A program made the position numbers and the translations under genes. From Labyrinthula sp. Ha (lineage: Eukaryota; Sar; Bigyra; Labyrinthulida; Labyrinthulaceae): a stretch of 64,000 nt of DNA. The stretch spans positions 1,352,097 through 1,416,096 of the forward strand of contig JAALGZ010000010.1 of the NCBI GenBank assembly GCA_015227615.1, written 5' to 3'. Numbering within the stretch: position 1 is the first letter of the stretch; each line of letters begins with the position of its first letter. The notes beneath the pieces are model-generated. The model ran no database searches, was not told the DNA's origin, and saw only the letters and a list, made by a program, of their open reading frames with translations. Below are positions 22,296-33,011 of this stretch, in pieces.

Positions 22296-23200
22296 TTACA
22301 TACTTGCATAGTCTTCTCCATCAAGCTTATCTTCTTTTTTCCAATAAACTTTAAACACCCCACTGTTAATAGTATCAAACTCAACCAAAATATCTGCATC
22401 ATGTTCATGATGCTTGGGCATAACTTGATGATTGTCAACATCTCTTAAGTAATTAGCATCTACTCTCTTGCCTTGAAGAGAATTCAACTTTGATCTTGAA
22501 GAGCAACCGTGTAGGGATGACAAATAGTAAAAAGCTTAACATGTTCTTGCAAAGCTTTTCTTTAATCAACTATTAGATTCAGAGCACCAACTTTGCCATC
22601 AAGCTGCGCACAGAACATCCAAATCTCAACGTACCTTTTCAAACATAAAAAAAATAATTCCAATGAGTTATATTTGAAAAAATAGCTACCTTACTGGTAA
22701 TTTATCTAAGTGTTGCTATTAATTTCTTTGATTTTTTGATCTTGTGAGAAAAACAACCGCGCCTTATTTAAAGCTTCGGTTAGCAGTTCATGTGAATTGA
22801 TATAAAATCTAATACCTAGAGCCACGCGATAGATAGTACAGCCCATAAACTACGTTTCAATATCTCTGTAAGCTTGTTTGTTTGTGTTTTTATTATCCAA
22901 AACAAGTAGCGCCTCATCCAAACCAAACTCCTTCATCAAATCCTTGATGAAAGGAACGATGTTAATGGCTTTCTGAGCCTGTTTTGCTAAATAAAACACC
23001 TCAAGAACACTGAAAGCTATCTTCTTCATCTTGTTAAAGTTTAAGTAGACGTCATTAAAGTTTTACCCTTGGTGATCACAACCATCGGTGACCGAACAAA
23101 ATAATACTGCTACAACCTCTTTTGTGATCTTCTGTTTAAACATATATTCCACGTGTTCCATGCAGGTCGTTATAGTGTACTCGCTAACAAGATCATCTGT
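22296..23200 (-). mobile_element. eroded hAT-like DNA transposase relic
   Basis: Minus-strand translation keeps blocks typical of hAT transposases. VLDNKNTNKQA (about 22870-22910) fits the family's GDN-x-x-TN motif, which carries a catalytic Asp, and MGCTIYRVALGI (about 22820-22855) fits the G-C-x-x-HR-x-N-L motif. The block is preceded by EHVEYMF and TDGCDHQG. Most catalytic residues have changed (His-Arg is Tyr-Arg). In-frame stops fall at about 22848 and 23058. A last open block (22296-22523, 75 codons) with DADILVEFDTI may be the C-terminal dimerisation end. No terminal inverted repeats were found. It is clearly non-functional; the family call rests on motif shape. Confidence 0.45.
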
Positions 23201-25439
23201 AACTCTTATCCATTAAGACTTTTCACTTCTTAATAATATCAGGGACAGGTTTCTTTCTAGCAAAAAGAAATATACAGATCCATTGTAAACATTGGATGTT
23301 TCATCACTCTTATATTCTGAAATATCTCTACTTTTCTTTTGCGTTTTCTTTTGTGTTCTTCTCTTAGTTTTTCAGTTGCAGTATTCTCGAGGTGTTTTTA
23401 AATGTTTCAGGGGACCGGCATATATTTGCTTTCTTCGCCGAGTCATCTCTCTTGGGCAATTTCTACAAGGAAGTTTGAATCGTGCTTTTTTTATGAATTT
23501 AGCGTCTTTACATTTGAAATTTTGCTTAATTACCGCAAATAGATTCGGATCTGGTTTTGAAGGAGACAGACTTGGTCAAAATAATGCTCATAATTAGCGT
23601 AAGTTGTGTTTTTAAAATATTTTTCTTGCCTGTTTCTGAATAACGGGATAGGACATAAAAAATCGAAGAAGAGGGGCTCCTCGCACAAATAAAAGCACGT
23701 AACCTTCCACTAATACTAATTTTACGAAGGTTCATGGAGGTATGAATGATATATTCGTTTCTACTGAGTAGACGGCATTGAGCATCACTGCTCGTAACTG
23801 ATGTTGATATGTATCTACATCTTAAAATAACGCTAGACCCAACATTGTAATGTTCAGATTCTTCAGTATTTCTAGGCATACAATCGAGATATATCTCTTC
23901 TAGGTTCTCTATTTGTTAGTTGTATATAGCTTTTTAAAAGCTTCCCGGCACAGGAACATTTAAATAGCGTCACCTAAGAATAAGATCTAACATGTAATAT
24001 ATATATGATAAAAAAACTCTTGGAGCATATATGAGAAGAGGAGATGAATGGTGAGATGGACAAGCTGAGCATAAATATGAGAAGTAGCAGGAAAATTTTC
24101 ATCGGGTAGGTTGTAGCTGAACTCTAAACAAGTTAATGTAGAATTTAGCTTCTATAGTTCTTTACATCGAATTAATACCTGAAAAAGCCAGTTTTAATAG
24201 TGCTAAATACTGAGTATTCAAACAAAATAAAGGGGTCAAATGTTTTTATAGTAAGTGCTAAAAAAGCTAACTACTTACAACTCTGCCTCTTTCTCGCTTA
24301 TGAATTGACGTTTGAATTTTGGGTTTTACAAGAGCTCAAACTAATGAGTCGTAAGAAACAAGACTATAAGCAAAATGAGCCTTGCAAGATGAATGGGAAG
24401 GTGTTTAATAATGATAGCTTCTAAGTTACAGGGGTTTAACTCTGCAATGTCAGCTCAGTTCATGTTGTGGTGACTTCTCAAGTTTTCTTGATAACTTTAC
24501 CTGCTTCATGAGTTCTGGGCTTCTGTATGAAACTTACTTATTTCCACAAATCTTGTGAACTAATAATAAGTTAATCTTCCAAGACTTAGTAACTCAGGAT
24601 TAACTTTCTAATGCTAATAGTAGCGATGTCAATTAGCACCCATATAGGTGCATAGATCTTTCAATCTGTCCGACAGAAACTCTCAGAGATCACGGGCGAA
24701 AGTAATTTTCGTTAGCATTAAGAAAGTATTGCTAAGTACACTCGATAGTCGCTAAGAAATACAGCAGCGATAAATAAAACGAGAATCTATTAAGTGATAA
24801 GTGCCACTATACTGCTAAAAATTCAGGGAACATATTATGCATTGTCCTCTTGGGAAATTAAACCAAATCTTATGTTCCGCCAACTTGAAGTTAGAACATA
24901 GAAAACCCAATCTAGAGTGACAATAAAAATCTGGCAAGGGTAAGACATCAATGCTCAAAGAAAGGTGAGCGGGGATTTTCGACTACAGTAAATCTAGATT
25001 TTGTTGTAAAAACTTCTAAACTAATTGGTTGGTCTTTTTTAGAGTCTTTAAATAGGAAAACCGATTAGTTTTAATGTTTGCTTGTTAGAATTAGAGAAAA
25101 ATCAAGTAGAGTATGAAAAGGAAAAAAAATACCTGCTTAAGAGGCAACAATAGCTTTTCTTTAAATTTTGCTATTTTCTGTCTCAAAGTTTCAATAAGAG
25201 CTAACAGTTAATTCTGTTTTAGTTAGAAAACAATCTAAAATCCAGGAAACAGAGGTTTAGCTGTTTAAGAACAGGTGAAACCTGAGCTAACAGGCTCAAG
25301 CAAGGGCTTTCGAATTTTCTTTTACTTCTTGCCACGCTTTTCATCAGCTTAGGATTTCTGTCAATTAAATGTGTTTCAAGAATATTTTGTGACGAGACAT
25401 GTTCAGGATCAATATGAACCGGGTTTCTCCGTTTAATGA
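23201..25439. other. non-coding, no gene seen
   Basis: AT-rich with short chance open frames on both strands (for example 23292-23597 plus, 23526-23879 minus). Neither of those shows recognisable motifs, so neither is called. Confidence 0.5.
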
Positions 25440-25680
25440 ATGGGTAAAATAACGGTATTAACGGAAACTTTTACCGAAAATGAGCAGCACCATATTTTGG
25501 CAGTTTTCTTAACATTTGCAACCGTTATTCTTGGTAGGCTTGTTTATCGAGATAACGAAAACTTCCCGAGAAGGATTTTACCTAAATATTTGTTTTGCGA
25601 GATAACGAGAGCGCTCTTCTTGAGAAGCTCTCGTTAAGACTCTCTCGTTAAACACCCCTAGCTACCGTTACTCTTGATAT
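25440..25680. repeat. TTAACG-rich patch with a strong hairpin, copy 3
   Basis: It carries TTAACGGAAAC at 25458-25468, then several ATAACGA words, then a hairpin. TAACGAGAGC (25603-25612) pairs with GCTCTCGTTA (25627-25636), and the pairing continues inward through TTCT/AGAA after a 4-base bulge. CTCTCGTTA is repeated once more just beyond. Likely a MITE-like or foldback element of the same family as the patches at 2.9 and 3.8 kb. Confidence 0.4.
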
Positions 25681-27063
25681 AAAATTATGGGGACAAAATA
25701 CGAATTGATCACGTGCGTGAAAAACGTATCACCAAGTGCCGATAAACTTGATTGGGCCACTTAGAAAAATGATATCTTCGTATAATTAACGTTAGAGCCT
25801 ATTCAATTACACCCTGGCTTTGTCATATAAGAGAGTTCTGCAAGTATCTTTATGCTTCAGAGCACTTCTTAGGATACTAACTGAAAAAGCATCGATACTA
25901 AAAACTTGTTTTCAGAAATTTTGCTTGACCAACACAAGATAAATAGTTGGTTGGATCACAGTTTGAGGCTAGACATAAATGAGAAGTTTGGGGGGAGAGT
26001 GTTCAAATATCTTAACGTCCTGATTTTAAGATTTTTTATTTTCACTCTAAACTTTTTCTTCTGAATTAAGCACTGAAAAATGGAAAACTTAAAAATTATA
26101 AAAACAGTGTAAAGGCAAACGTTGAAAATATTTCTTCTATGAGAATACGCTTCTTCCCAGATATAAAGTCTAACCCGGAGTCACACTGAGCTTAAAACTG
26201 TATTAATTGCCTTAATAAACACATGGTTTTTGGTGCGTAACCTCTTTTATATAAGCCTTAATATCTATTTTCCATGCTCTCTAGGCTCGCCAAAATTGAG
26301 CATATAGGCAGCAGATATGGCAAGGCAATGGTTTCAAGTAACCTCTAGCAACTAGTGTTAACAAGGGGGAAACTTGTTCTTAGGTTTGCAACATTTGTGC
26401 ATACTCATGGTAAGAGATGTTTTCCCACCTAAATAAGCCTTTCTTACTCGTTTTTGTTGCCGTTTTCTATAAAAGTGCTCTTCATGAAGCTAGGAACTCC
26501 CTGTTCCCATGAGAGAAGTTATAGAGTGTGATCCTTTTATACTGTACATTTTTTAGCTTAATAAAACTTGCTTCGACTAAGTTTGAGAATAAATATTATG
26601 AACAAGACAGCACCAAATGTTCTTCTAATGCTGCATATGTTTTGTAATCTCATACTAAACTTCTTCATTCTTCGTTTCACGCTCAATTTCTGTAATATAT
26701 TTAACAGTAGGTTCCCATTAGAGTATTACAGATTTTTTGGTAAATACGATATTGTAGCTAGCTGCCTTTACCAATACGCCAATAGTCATTTGCACGAATT
26801 CTAGTATGGATAATGGTTCTGGAAAGTAACAATACAAGATCTATCTACATTCTATTCATAGAGTTCTATTGATAGATATATTTTCCCATAAACAAGAATA
26901 TATGGCTAGGGTAATACTCTATCGATAGATATCTTGCACCAAAACTTGTTTTCAAGATAATAATAAATATTCTGCTGTTAAGTTATCGGCAGAGCTCTAT
27001 TGGTAGAGGATTCAACTTCAAGCAGAGAATATTTATGCTGAACAATGATTAATTAGTTATTTA
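25681..27063. other. non-coding, no gene seen
   Basis: AT-rich. Contains several near-repeats of TCTATCGATAGATAT-like sequence around 26860-26930. No gene motif recognised. Confidence 0.5.
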
Positions 27064-27456
27064 GCACTAAAAACATAAACGCTCTGATTTAGTCTTGATA
27101 TCCCGGCAATATCTCGAATTTCTCCTCCCGACTCGTAAATATAAATTTTTCTACAAATTTGACTCATGGGAATATCTGGTAATGAGAGAAATATGAAATG
27201 AAATTCATCCCTTCTCGAGAAAGGACATAAGTGTAACGTATATTCATAATCCTACCTCAAGTGTGGAAACATAACCAAGAAGTTGTTGAAGAGCAGCCGG
27301 GAAACTCTTCTTCTTGTAGTTACGAGCAGCTATAATAAGCCAGCGTTACCATACAGCATCACTCTTTTATCTTTTCTGTAAAACACAGCACGAAGAGTTT
27401 GTTTTAGAAAGAACGTTAAGGATATAAAATAGTAAACCCCATACCTACTGGGCGAA

Positions 27457-28446
27457 ATGGCAGAAGATCGTTGCGTGGAGGTTGATTGTCTTCAAGGGGA
27501 GTGTGAGAATGATACATGTATTTGTGAAGAAGGTTTTTTTGTAAGTGATGATTTACATTTTACGTCTGAACCCGGAGTTTGTCTGGCTCCAATTCTACTA
27601 ATGAAAATTATGTACCTGACTACAGCAGGTTTATATTTATTACTTTTTCTTTGCTATGTACTAAGTACAAAAAAACTTTCTCAAGTCAAGAGGTTAATTC
27701 CAACATTTTTAGTGTGTTCTTGTTTAATCCCACTCTTTATACTTAAATTCTTGCACCCGGAAAGGTCAGTGGGAATAGATGTTGGAATTACACTTCTATA
27801 TACTTTTTCTTTATTAAACTTATTTTTAGCTTTAGCAACATTTCTGAATAAGTATATTGTTTTTCTTCTAGAAAGTATAATAATCAAAAATAACTTTTCG
27901 AGAAAGCGGTTAGAACTTTACACGTTTGTTTTTAAATTTACGACTGTTATAAGCGTTCTTACTTGTTTTGTTTTGCTTTCTATTTTATTTACATCAAAGA
28001 ATACATCTAAAATATTGGCTAAGTTGTTCTTATTTCTATGTTTAGTTAATTTTACCTTTTTTCTGATTCTTTCAATCTACTTATTTACAAACATTTTAAC
28101 GGACGCTCAAAGTTTGCTGACGTCATTGGAAGCACGCTTGAACACTGAAGACAAAAAACTATTTGGTTTAGTACGAAGACTTAAGACATTACGATCAGCG
28201 ACTGTGACCACTTTTATTATGTTCTTTCTACTAAGTGCTATTCCTCTTTTATCAGAAGGTAACCTTCTTTTTCAATTTGTTCTGCCATTAAAGTTTTCTT
28301 TTGGTGCATTACTCTCACTGAAAATTTTGCAAACTAATCTGAAAGTTCGAACACAAAAAACATCAAAACAAACAATAACTTTACAGAAATCTGCTACTCA
28401 GGTAACTACAACTATGAAAGAGCTTTCAAAAAGTATTGACATTTAA
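27457..28446 (+). CDS. EGF-domain seven-transmembrane receptor-like protein, copy A
   Basis: 329 residues, intronless. The N-terminus has six cysteines at 6, 11, 16, 21, 23 and 42 in the EGF order C-x4-C-x4-C-x4-C-x-C-x18-C. Seven hydrophobic segments follow at about 44-70, 81-99, 107-131, 154-180, 186-213, 249-266 and 269-291. The loops after segments 1, 3 and 5 and the C-terminal tail are rich in Lys and Arg, so the EGF module should face out and the tail in, as in a G-protein-coupled receptor. There is no cleavable signal peptide; segment 1 would act as anchor. I do not recognise a family or ligand. It differs from copy B at three residues (51, 55, 229), and its frame is intact. It ends 3 bp from the convergent adenylate kinase relic. 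Confidence 0.82.
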   Translation: MAEDRCVEVDCLQGECENDTCICEEGFFVSDDLHFTSEPGVCLAPILLMKIMYLTTAGLYLLLFLCYVLSTKKLSQVKRLIPTFLVCSCLIPLFILKFLHPERSVGIDVGITLLYTFSLLNLFLALATFLNKYIVFLLESIIIKNNFSRKRLELYTFVFKFTTVISVLTCFVLLSILFTSKNTSKILAKLFLFLCLVNFTFFLILSIYLFTNILTDAQSLLTSLEARLNTEDKKLFGLVRRLKTLRSATVTTFIMFFLLSAIPLLSEGNLLFQFVLPLKFSFGALLSLKILQTNLKVRTQKTSKQTITLQKSATQVTTTMKELSKSIDI

Positions 28447-28449
28447 AAG

Positions 28450-28964
28450 TTATAATCTGCTTGTTCTAGTCTTCGTTTTCATTCCTAATTTTTCCACTAT
28501 TTCCGGAAAGTCTCCTAAACCTTTCTTAATATTTACAGTTTTTAATAATCCTTTGCTTTCATAGAAATCCAACAAAGGCATTGTTTGTTTTTCATACACT
28601 CTGAGTCTATTCTGAACTACATCTAAGACATCATCCGCACGTTTCACCAACACGGATCCGCAGTCACATTGTAATTTAGAGCCATTCTTGGGCAACAACG
28701 GTGGCATATCGACTCCTCGTTCTTTATTTCTAACATGTGTTACATTAAAACTTTTCTTACAAGTTGGGTTGGAACAAATTCTTCTACCCAGAATTTTGTC
28801 AATTAAATATTCGCTTTCCATATTCAAGTTTAAAACATGATCTAGCTTTAAGAAATTCTCCAAAGCTTTTGCTTGAGGAATTGTTCTTGGAAATCCATCC
28901 TAAAGAGTTATAGTCGGAGAATAAACATACAAAAATTATCCCTGAAAAGTTTTTGGGAAGCGTT
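28450..28964 (-). pseudogene. 5'-truncated adenylate kinase copy
   Basis: This is the 3' part of the gene seen whole at 57454-58268. Exon 3 (28450-28899) is open and close to the intact copy, and the 31-nt intron (28900-28930) is kept with a GTATG donor. The copied sequence breaks off a few codons into exon 2, at 28964. The P-loop exon and most of exon 2 are absent from the flanking DNA, so no working enzyme can be made. The break coincides with the end of the segmental duplication. Few changes have built up in the surviving part, so the duplication looks recent. Confidence 0.88.
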
Positions 28965-31884
28965 AAAGTTTTTCATCCTTTTGAATGAAATAGCTTTGAC
29001 TCTGTTAGAGGTGTGCAAATAATTCTCTGTATAACAGTTTAATCTGACCAAAAAGATTCTTTTTCATGTTAATTTCTTATAACAAATAAGACGAATATGT
29101 TCTCCTAATCTTGTTAACGGAAACTACCGTTATGGATCTACTGGAACAAAGGGAAACATGAGGTTCTCAAAACGTCCTTAACATTGCCCCTTTCCTCTTG
29201 ACAATATATTAAAGTTTCCATCCAACCCATTTAAAACGGTGATACAACCATGACACAGATTATTCTCCCCCCCAAAAATAACTTTAACTACCTTGTCAAA
29301 AAAAATCGATGACTATAGAAATCCGCAGAATTCATTGAATTCATCGCTTTCGTCCTATATAGCACCTCCTTGCCAATTAATCCTCTATTTAACATCTTAG
29401 GTAATAAACCTCCTATTCTAATAAGATACTCTTCTACATATTTTCTCACCATAGTTTCATGATTAGATTCTATCTTTCCTGACTTGATTCTCTAAATGCA
29501 CAGCAATGTTCTCATGAATCGAATTCCATTTTTCTTAAACCACGCCAAGGTGAGAAACCTCTTGAATAGTACTGTCCACACAAAACATAAATTGGTAGAG
29601 CTCAAACTTGTAACATTTAATGTCATGTTGTCTCCATCTGAAATTTGAGAACAATCATTCTTCTGCCCTCACACATGCTCAACAGAGAATAGCTTAGAAG
29701 AAAAATCCACTATATATATATCTATTTTGCTTCTTAATGACTTAGAAAGATTTATTACATTCAGATTACAAAAAGTCACACCTAAAGGAAGTCTCCATAA
29801 GAATCCTCCAAATGAATCACTCAACTTTCAATTTTTCATTCACAATTTTCAACCAAATGGGTGCAACATAGCTCACTACTACTGATCTTTTCACCGCATC
29901 AGGTGCCAAATTTGATTCATGAAGCACCATAAGACTTAATTCTCTTCATATATTCGTTATCAGTTCCCAATTTATATTTCAAAATCTTTATTTAATTTAA
30001 ACATTTCAGGATACATATATTTCAAGTGATTAATCAGAGATGGAAATTGCTTTCATTCCTTCATATTAGTGTAGTTACAAATTAATCTTACCTGATCTTT
30101 CAAACTTCTCTAGGAAGACATACCATAAGATACTTCAAAATTTAAATTTATTCTTGTACACATCTTACGTGATCTCTAGCATATCTACATAACGTGAAAA
30201 ATTTTGAGTTCAATTTAATATTATTTGAAAACAGATTTTATTGCTGCTGTAGTTCCGTACTTTTATCTTCTCAGATACTTCATCAGGCTCTTTCCTTAAA
30301 CCATGAAAGTGCTCGATACATTTGTATCTTCAATAATCTTTACAACGTATTATTTATGTAGCTTTTCTTTCTCTATGGAACTCTCCTTAACTCTCTTAAA
30401 CAACCAATTCAATATCTTTTAATTTTTTTAGACAAAATTGTCTCTTCATACTTTGGCAATACTATGAACTAAGATCATCCATTAGCAACAAAAGTAAATT
30501 TTAGTTTCATTGCCTTTCGACTAAATACTCCCTCTACTTATCTCTTTCCTCTTGCTAAACATCAGCTTTCTTGATTTTATAAAACCATGTTCTTGAAAAT
30601 TACTTCAGCTCTTCAATACTATCTTTTCCTATATTGGAGTCCATAAATTTTTCGCCAATAAATAAGGTTATTCACACATTAAAAGTGTACATTCTAAAGA
30701 ATAACAAAGTTAATGAATGTGCCTTCATCTCACTTTCAAACCAAACTCGCCACTATCACTTTTCTTTGCCTCTGCCACCTTTTACATTTCTAGTTTACCC
30801 TTATCGAACAAAAATCTCGCGCTCGTACATGTAACAGCAAGAAGTAGTCGCAAAAGATATTAGCAATGAAACATTTCTCAATTTTTTCTTCCTCAGAAAT
30901 CCTTTAAATTGTATGAATGATCAGAAACAACTCGTGCTTTTTATATTGCCTCGACTATCGATACGTCATTCAAACTTTACCTCCAGATTCCACTATCTTT
31001 TTCGATATTTGAAAAAGTTCACCTTGATAAGATTTATGGGCTGAAATTTTTATTGCTTGTTATATTCATTAGATGTCCATACAAAAACCCTTTGTGGAAC
31101 ACTGTTTCCTGATATGATTTCAATTTTCTTCTTAATTCCACTGCTTGACCCTTCAGCAGTCCAAAGATCTAGTTGACATATCCCTTTCAGCTATATTTCT
31201 ACAGCAGCTTTTCGCTCAAATCAACAAACATCGGCTTAAATGGTTACCTTCCTTCTAAAAATTTCGTGGACAAGGTGGTCAAATTTAAATAATGTTGAAA
31301 CACCTTCTGTATTTTTGCTACTGTGTATGCACAAAAGCTAATTCGGATTCTAGGAATAAAAGTTGTTCTAAGATCAGTCTATGTTGTACTTCAACTGTAC
31401 CCAGTATTTTAATAATATAGACCCGAGTGAAGAATGCCTCACATAGTACCTTATAAAAAAGGGATAGAACTTGCTTAAGAAAGCAAACCCCTGCAACTAA
31501 CAAGTATAAACCACGAGTCTAATGGAAATTTATAATCCCGATTCCATAGCCCTTCAACTGCGACCTCTGCATTTATACCTTTTACACATTGCTGCGAAAA
31601 AGTCTTCGTAAGATTACATACCATAACGAGTATTCTATCTATTTTATAATATAAATAGAACCAGAATATAACATAGAGTGAACTCTTGAACCTAACTTAG
31701 TAATATTTAGGAGATTGACTTACCAATAGTGAGTGACACAGACAATATGAAAACTTGGTGTATAACTTGTCGGTTGTCATATTCAATAGTTCTTTCAACT
31801 CCGTTTCCACTATTTACTTCTTTTTTAGATGCCATTGTTTCATTTTACTTCCCCGTGGTCAGTTCTAAGATGTACATTATCTAA
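28965..31884. other. transposon-derived or empty DNA, no intact gene
   Basis: A TTAACGGAAAC copy sits at 29114-29124 and a C7 run at 29267-29273. On the minus strand, short gene-like blocks broken by stops occur at about 29350-29700 and 31060-31200. They may be transposon debris, but I cannot assign a family. Confidence 0.45.
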
Positions 31885-32800
31885 TACAGGTAATATTATA
31901 TCCAATGTTGAGACTATCCTTCACTTAGCCCTAAAACCTTATTTCGTTTCTTTCTTAGATAATTTTTTAAACTTATGTGTGGAATAAATTAATCAACGGT
32001 CAAGTGGATAAAATTTAAGAGGTTTCCTAGAAGACATGACTTTCATCAAATTTCCTTCAATATTCCGGATGATTAATCGTGGTTTATACTGAACATATTT
32101 CCCTAGTATATTCCACATAATATTAACTTATCCCACTAGATAAAATAATAGACAATAAATTTCATATACCTTCAATAGGATAAACTTTTGTCGATATTTG
32201 TTGAAACTCTAAACCCCAATTGAATGTTCTTTCCGTATTAGTTTTTTAACAAAATAGTGAGCTCAAAATAAATATTCAATACTTGTGATAAGTGGAAACC
32301 CCTATTTAGTTGCCTCAGATGATATATGAAAGTTTCATATCTGTTACTATAATCTTGAATGGTTCTTTACAGCTTATATGTCAGTCCAATTGATTACTCT
32401 TGAACCATCTTTGCGACATCACAACCACATAAACTTTATTTAAATTGAATTTATATAATATATTTGTTCATCTTTTTGACATAAAGATAACTTCAAAATT
32501 GTTCACTGAAATCAGCGAAGAATGATAAAATCTTTCCTTGGGTCATAATATCTAAACGATATGTCTAAACTATTTTCATATTGTTGATAAAGTGCTTATA
32601 GACTTCTTTGAAAAGCTCCATACATCTTATCGGAATTAAATCTTTTCCAGCTTATTAACCTTTTCTAAGATATTATTTCCTCCTTCTATTAAATTTCGTA
32701 CTCCAAAAAACAATTGAGACACGAGAATCACATTATAGGCAAACATATCTGTGCAAGTAAGTATGTGTATTGTGGACTCCTCTTGCTAAAATTTTTTGCA
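31885..32800 (-). repeat. dispersed repeat copy 1, possible gag relic
   Basis: About 0.9 kb that recurs in the same orientation at 43220-44140 with high but imperfect identity. Translated on the minus strand, copy 2 gives a run beginning IQDYSNRYETFIYHLRQL. This looks like the R-F/Y-x-x-hydrophobic-L helical pattern of retrotransposon capsid (gag) domains. Both copies are broken by stops and indels. The gag reading is tentative; the repeat itself is clear. Confidence 0.6.
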
Positions 32801-33011
32801 TGGTAACAGTCAAGTGAGTCACTTTGCTTAGTTAATTAATGCCCATAGAATTTTATTAGCTGAAATAAATGAGTATTCAATAACGTTCAAGCATAGTTTT
32901 TTTTTCGCTTCAATGTTTTTAACAACTTTCAAGTGTGCTTGAAATATCTTCAATAGTATTTCTAAAAACAAAAATGTCATCACTTCACTGCATTTTTGGT
33001 TAACAGAACAA

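Larger units (their letters stand above)
27064..28964. repeat. segmental duplication, copy A (1.9 kb)
   Basis: Matches 56068-57968 in the same orientation at a constant offset of 29004 bases. It covers the receptor gene, its upstream region and the 3' part of the adenylate kinase gene. Similarity is patchy from about 27064 to 27220, very high from 27220 onward, and stops sharply at 28964, inside adenylate kinase exon 2. Confidence 0.92.

Noticed and set aside
23526-23879. 117-codon minus-strand gene
   Set aside because: No motif, overlapped by another chance frame on the plus strand, and composition like random AT-rich sequence.
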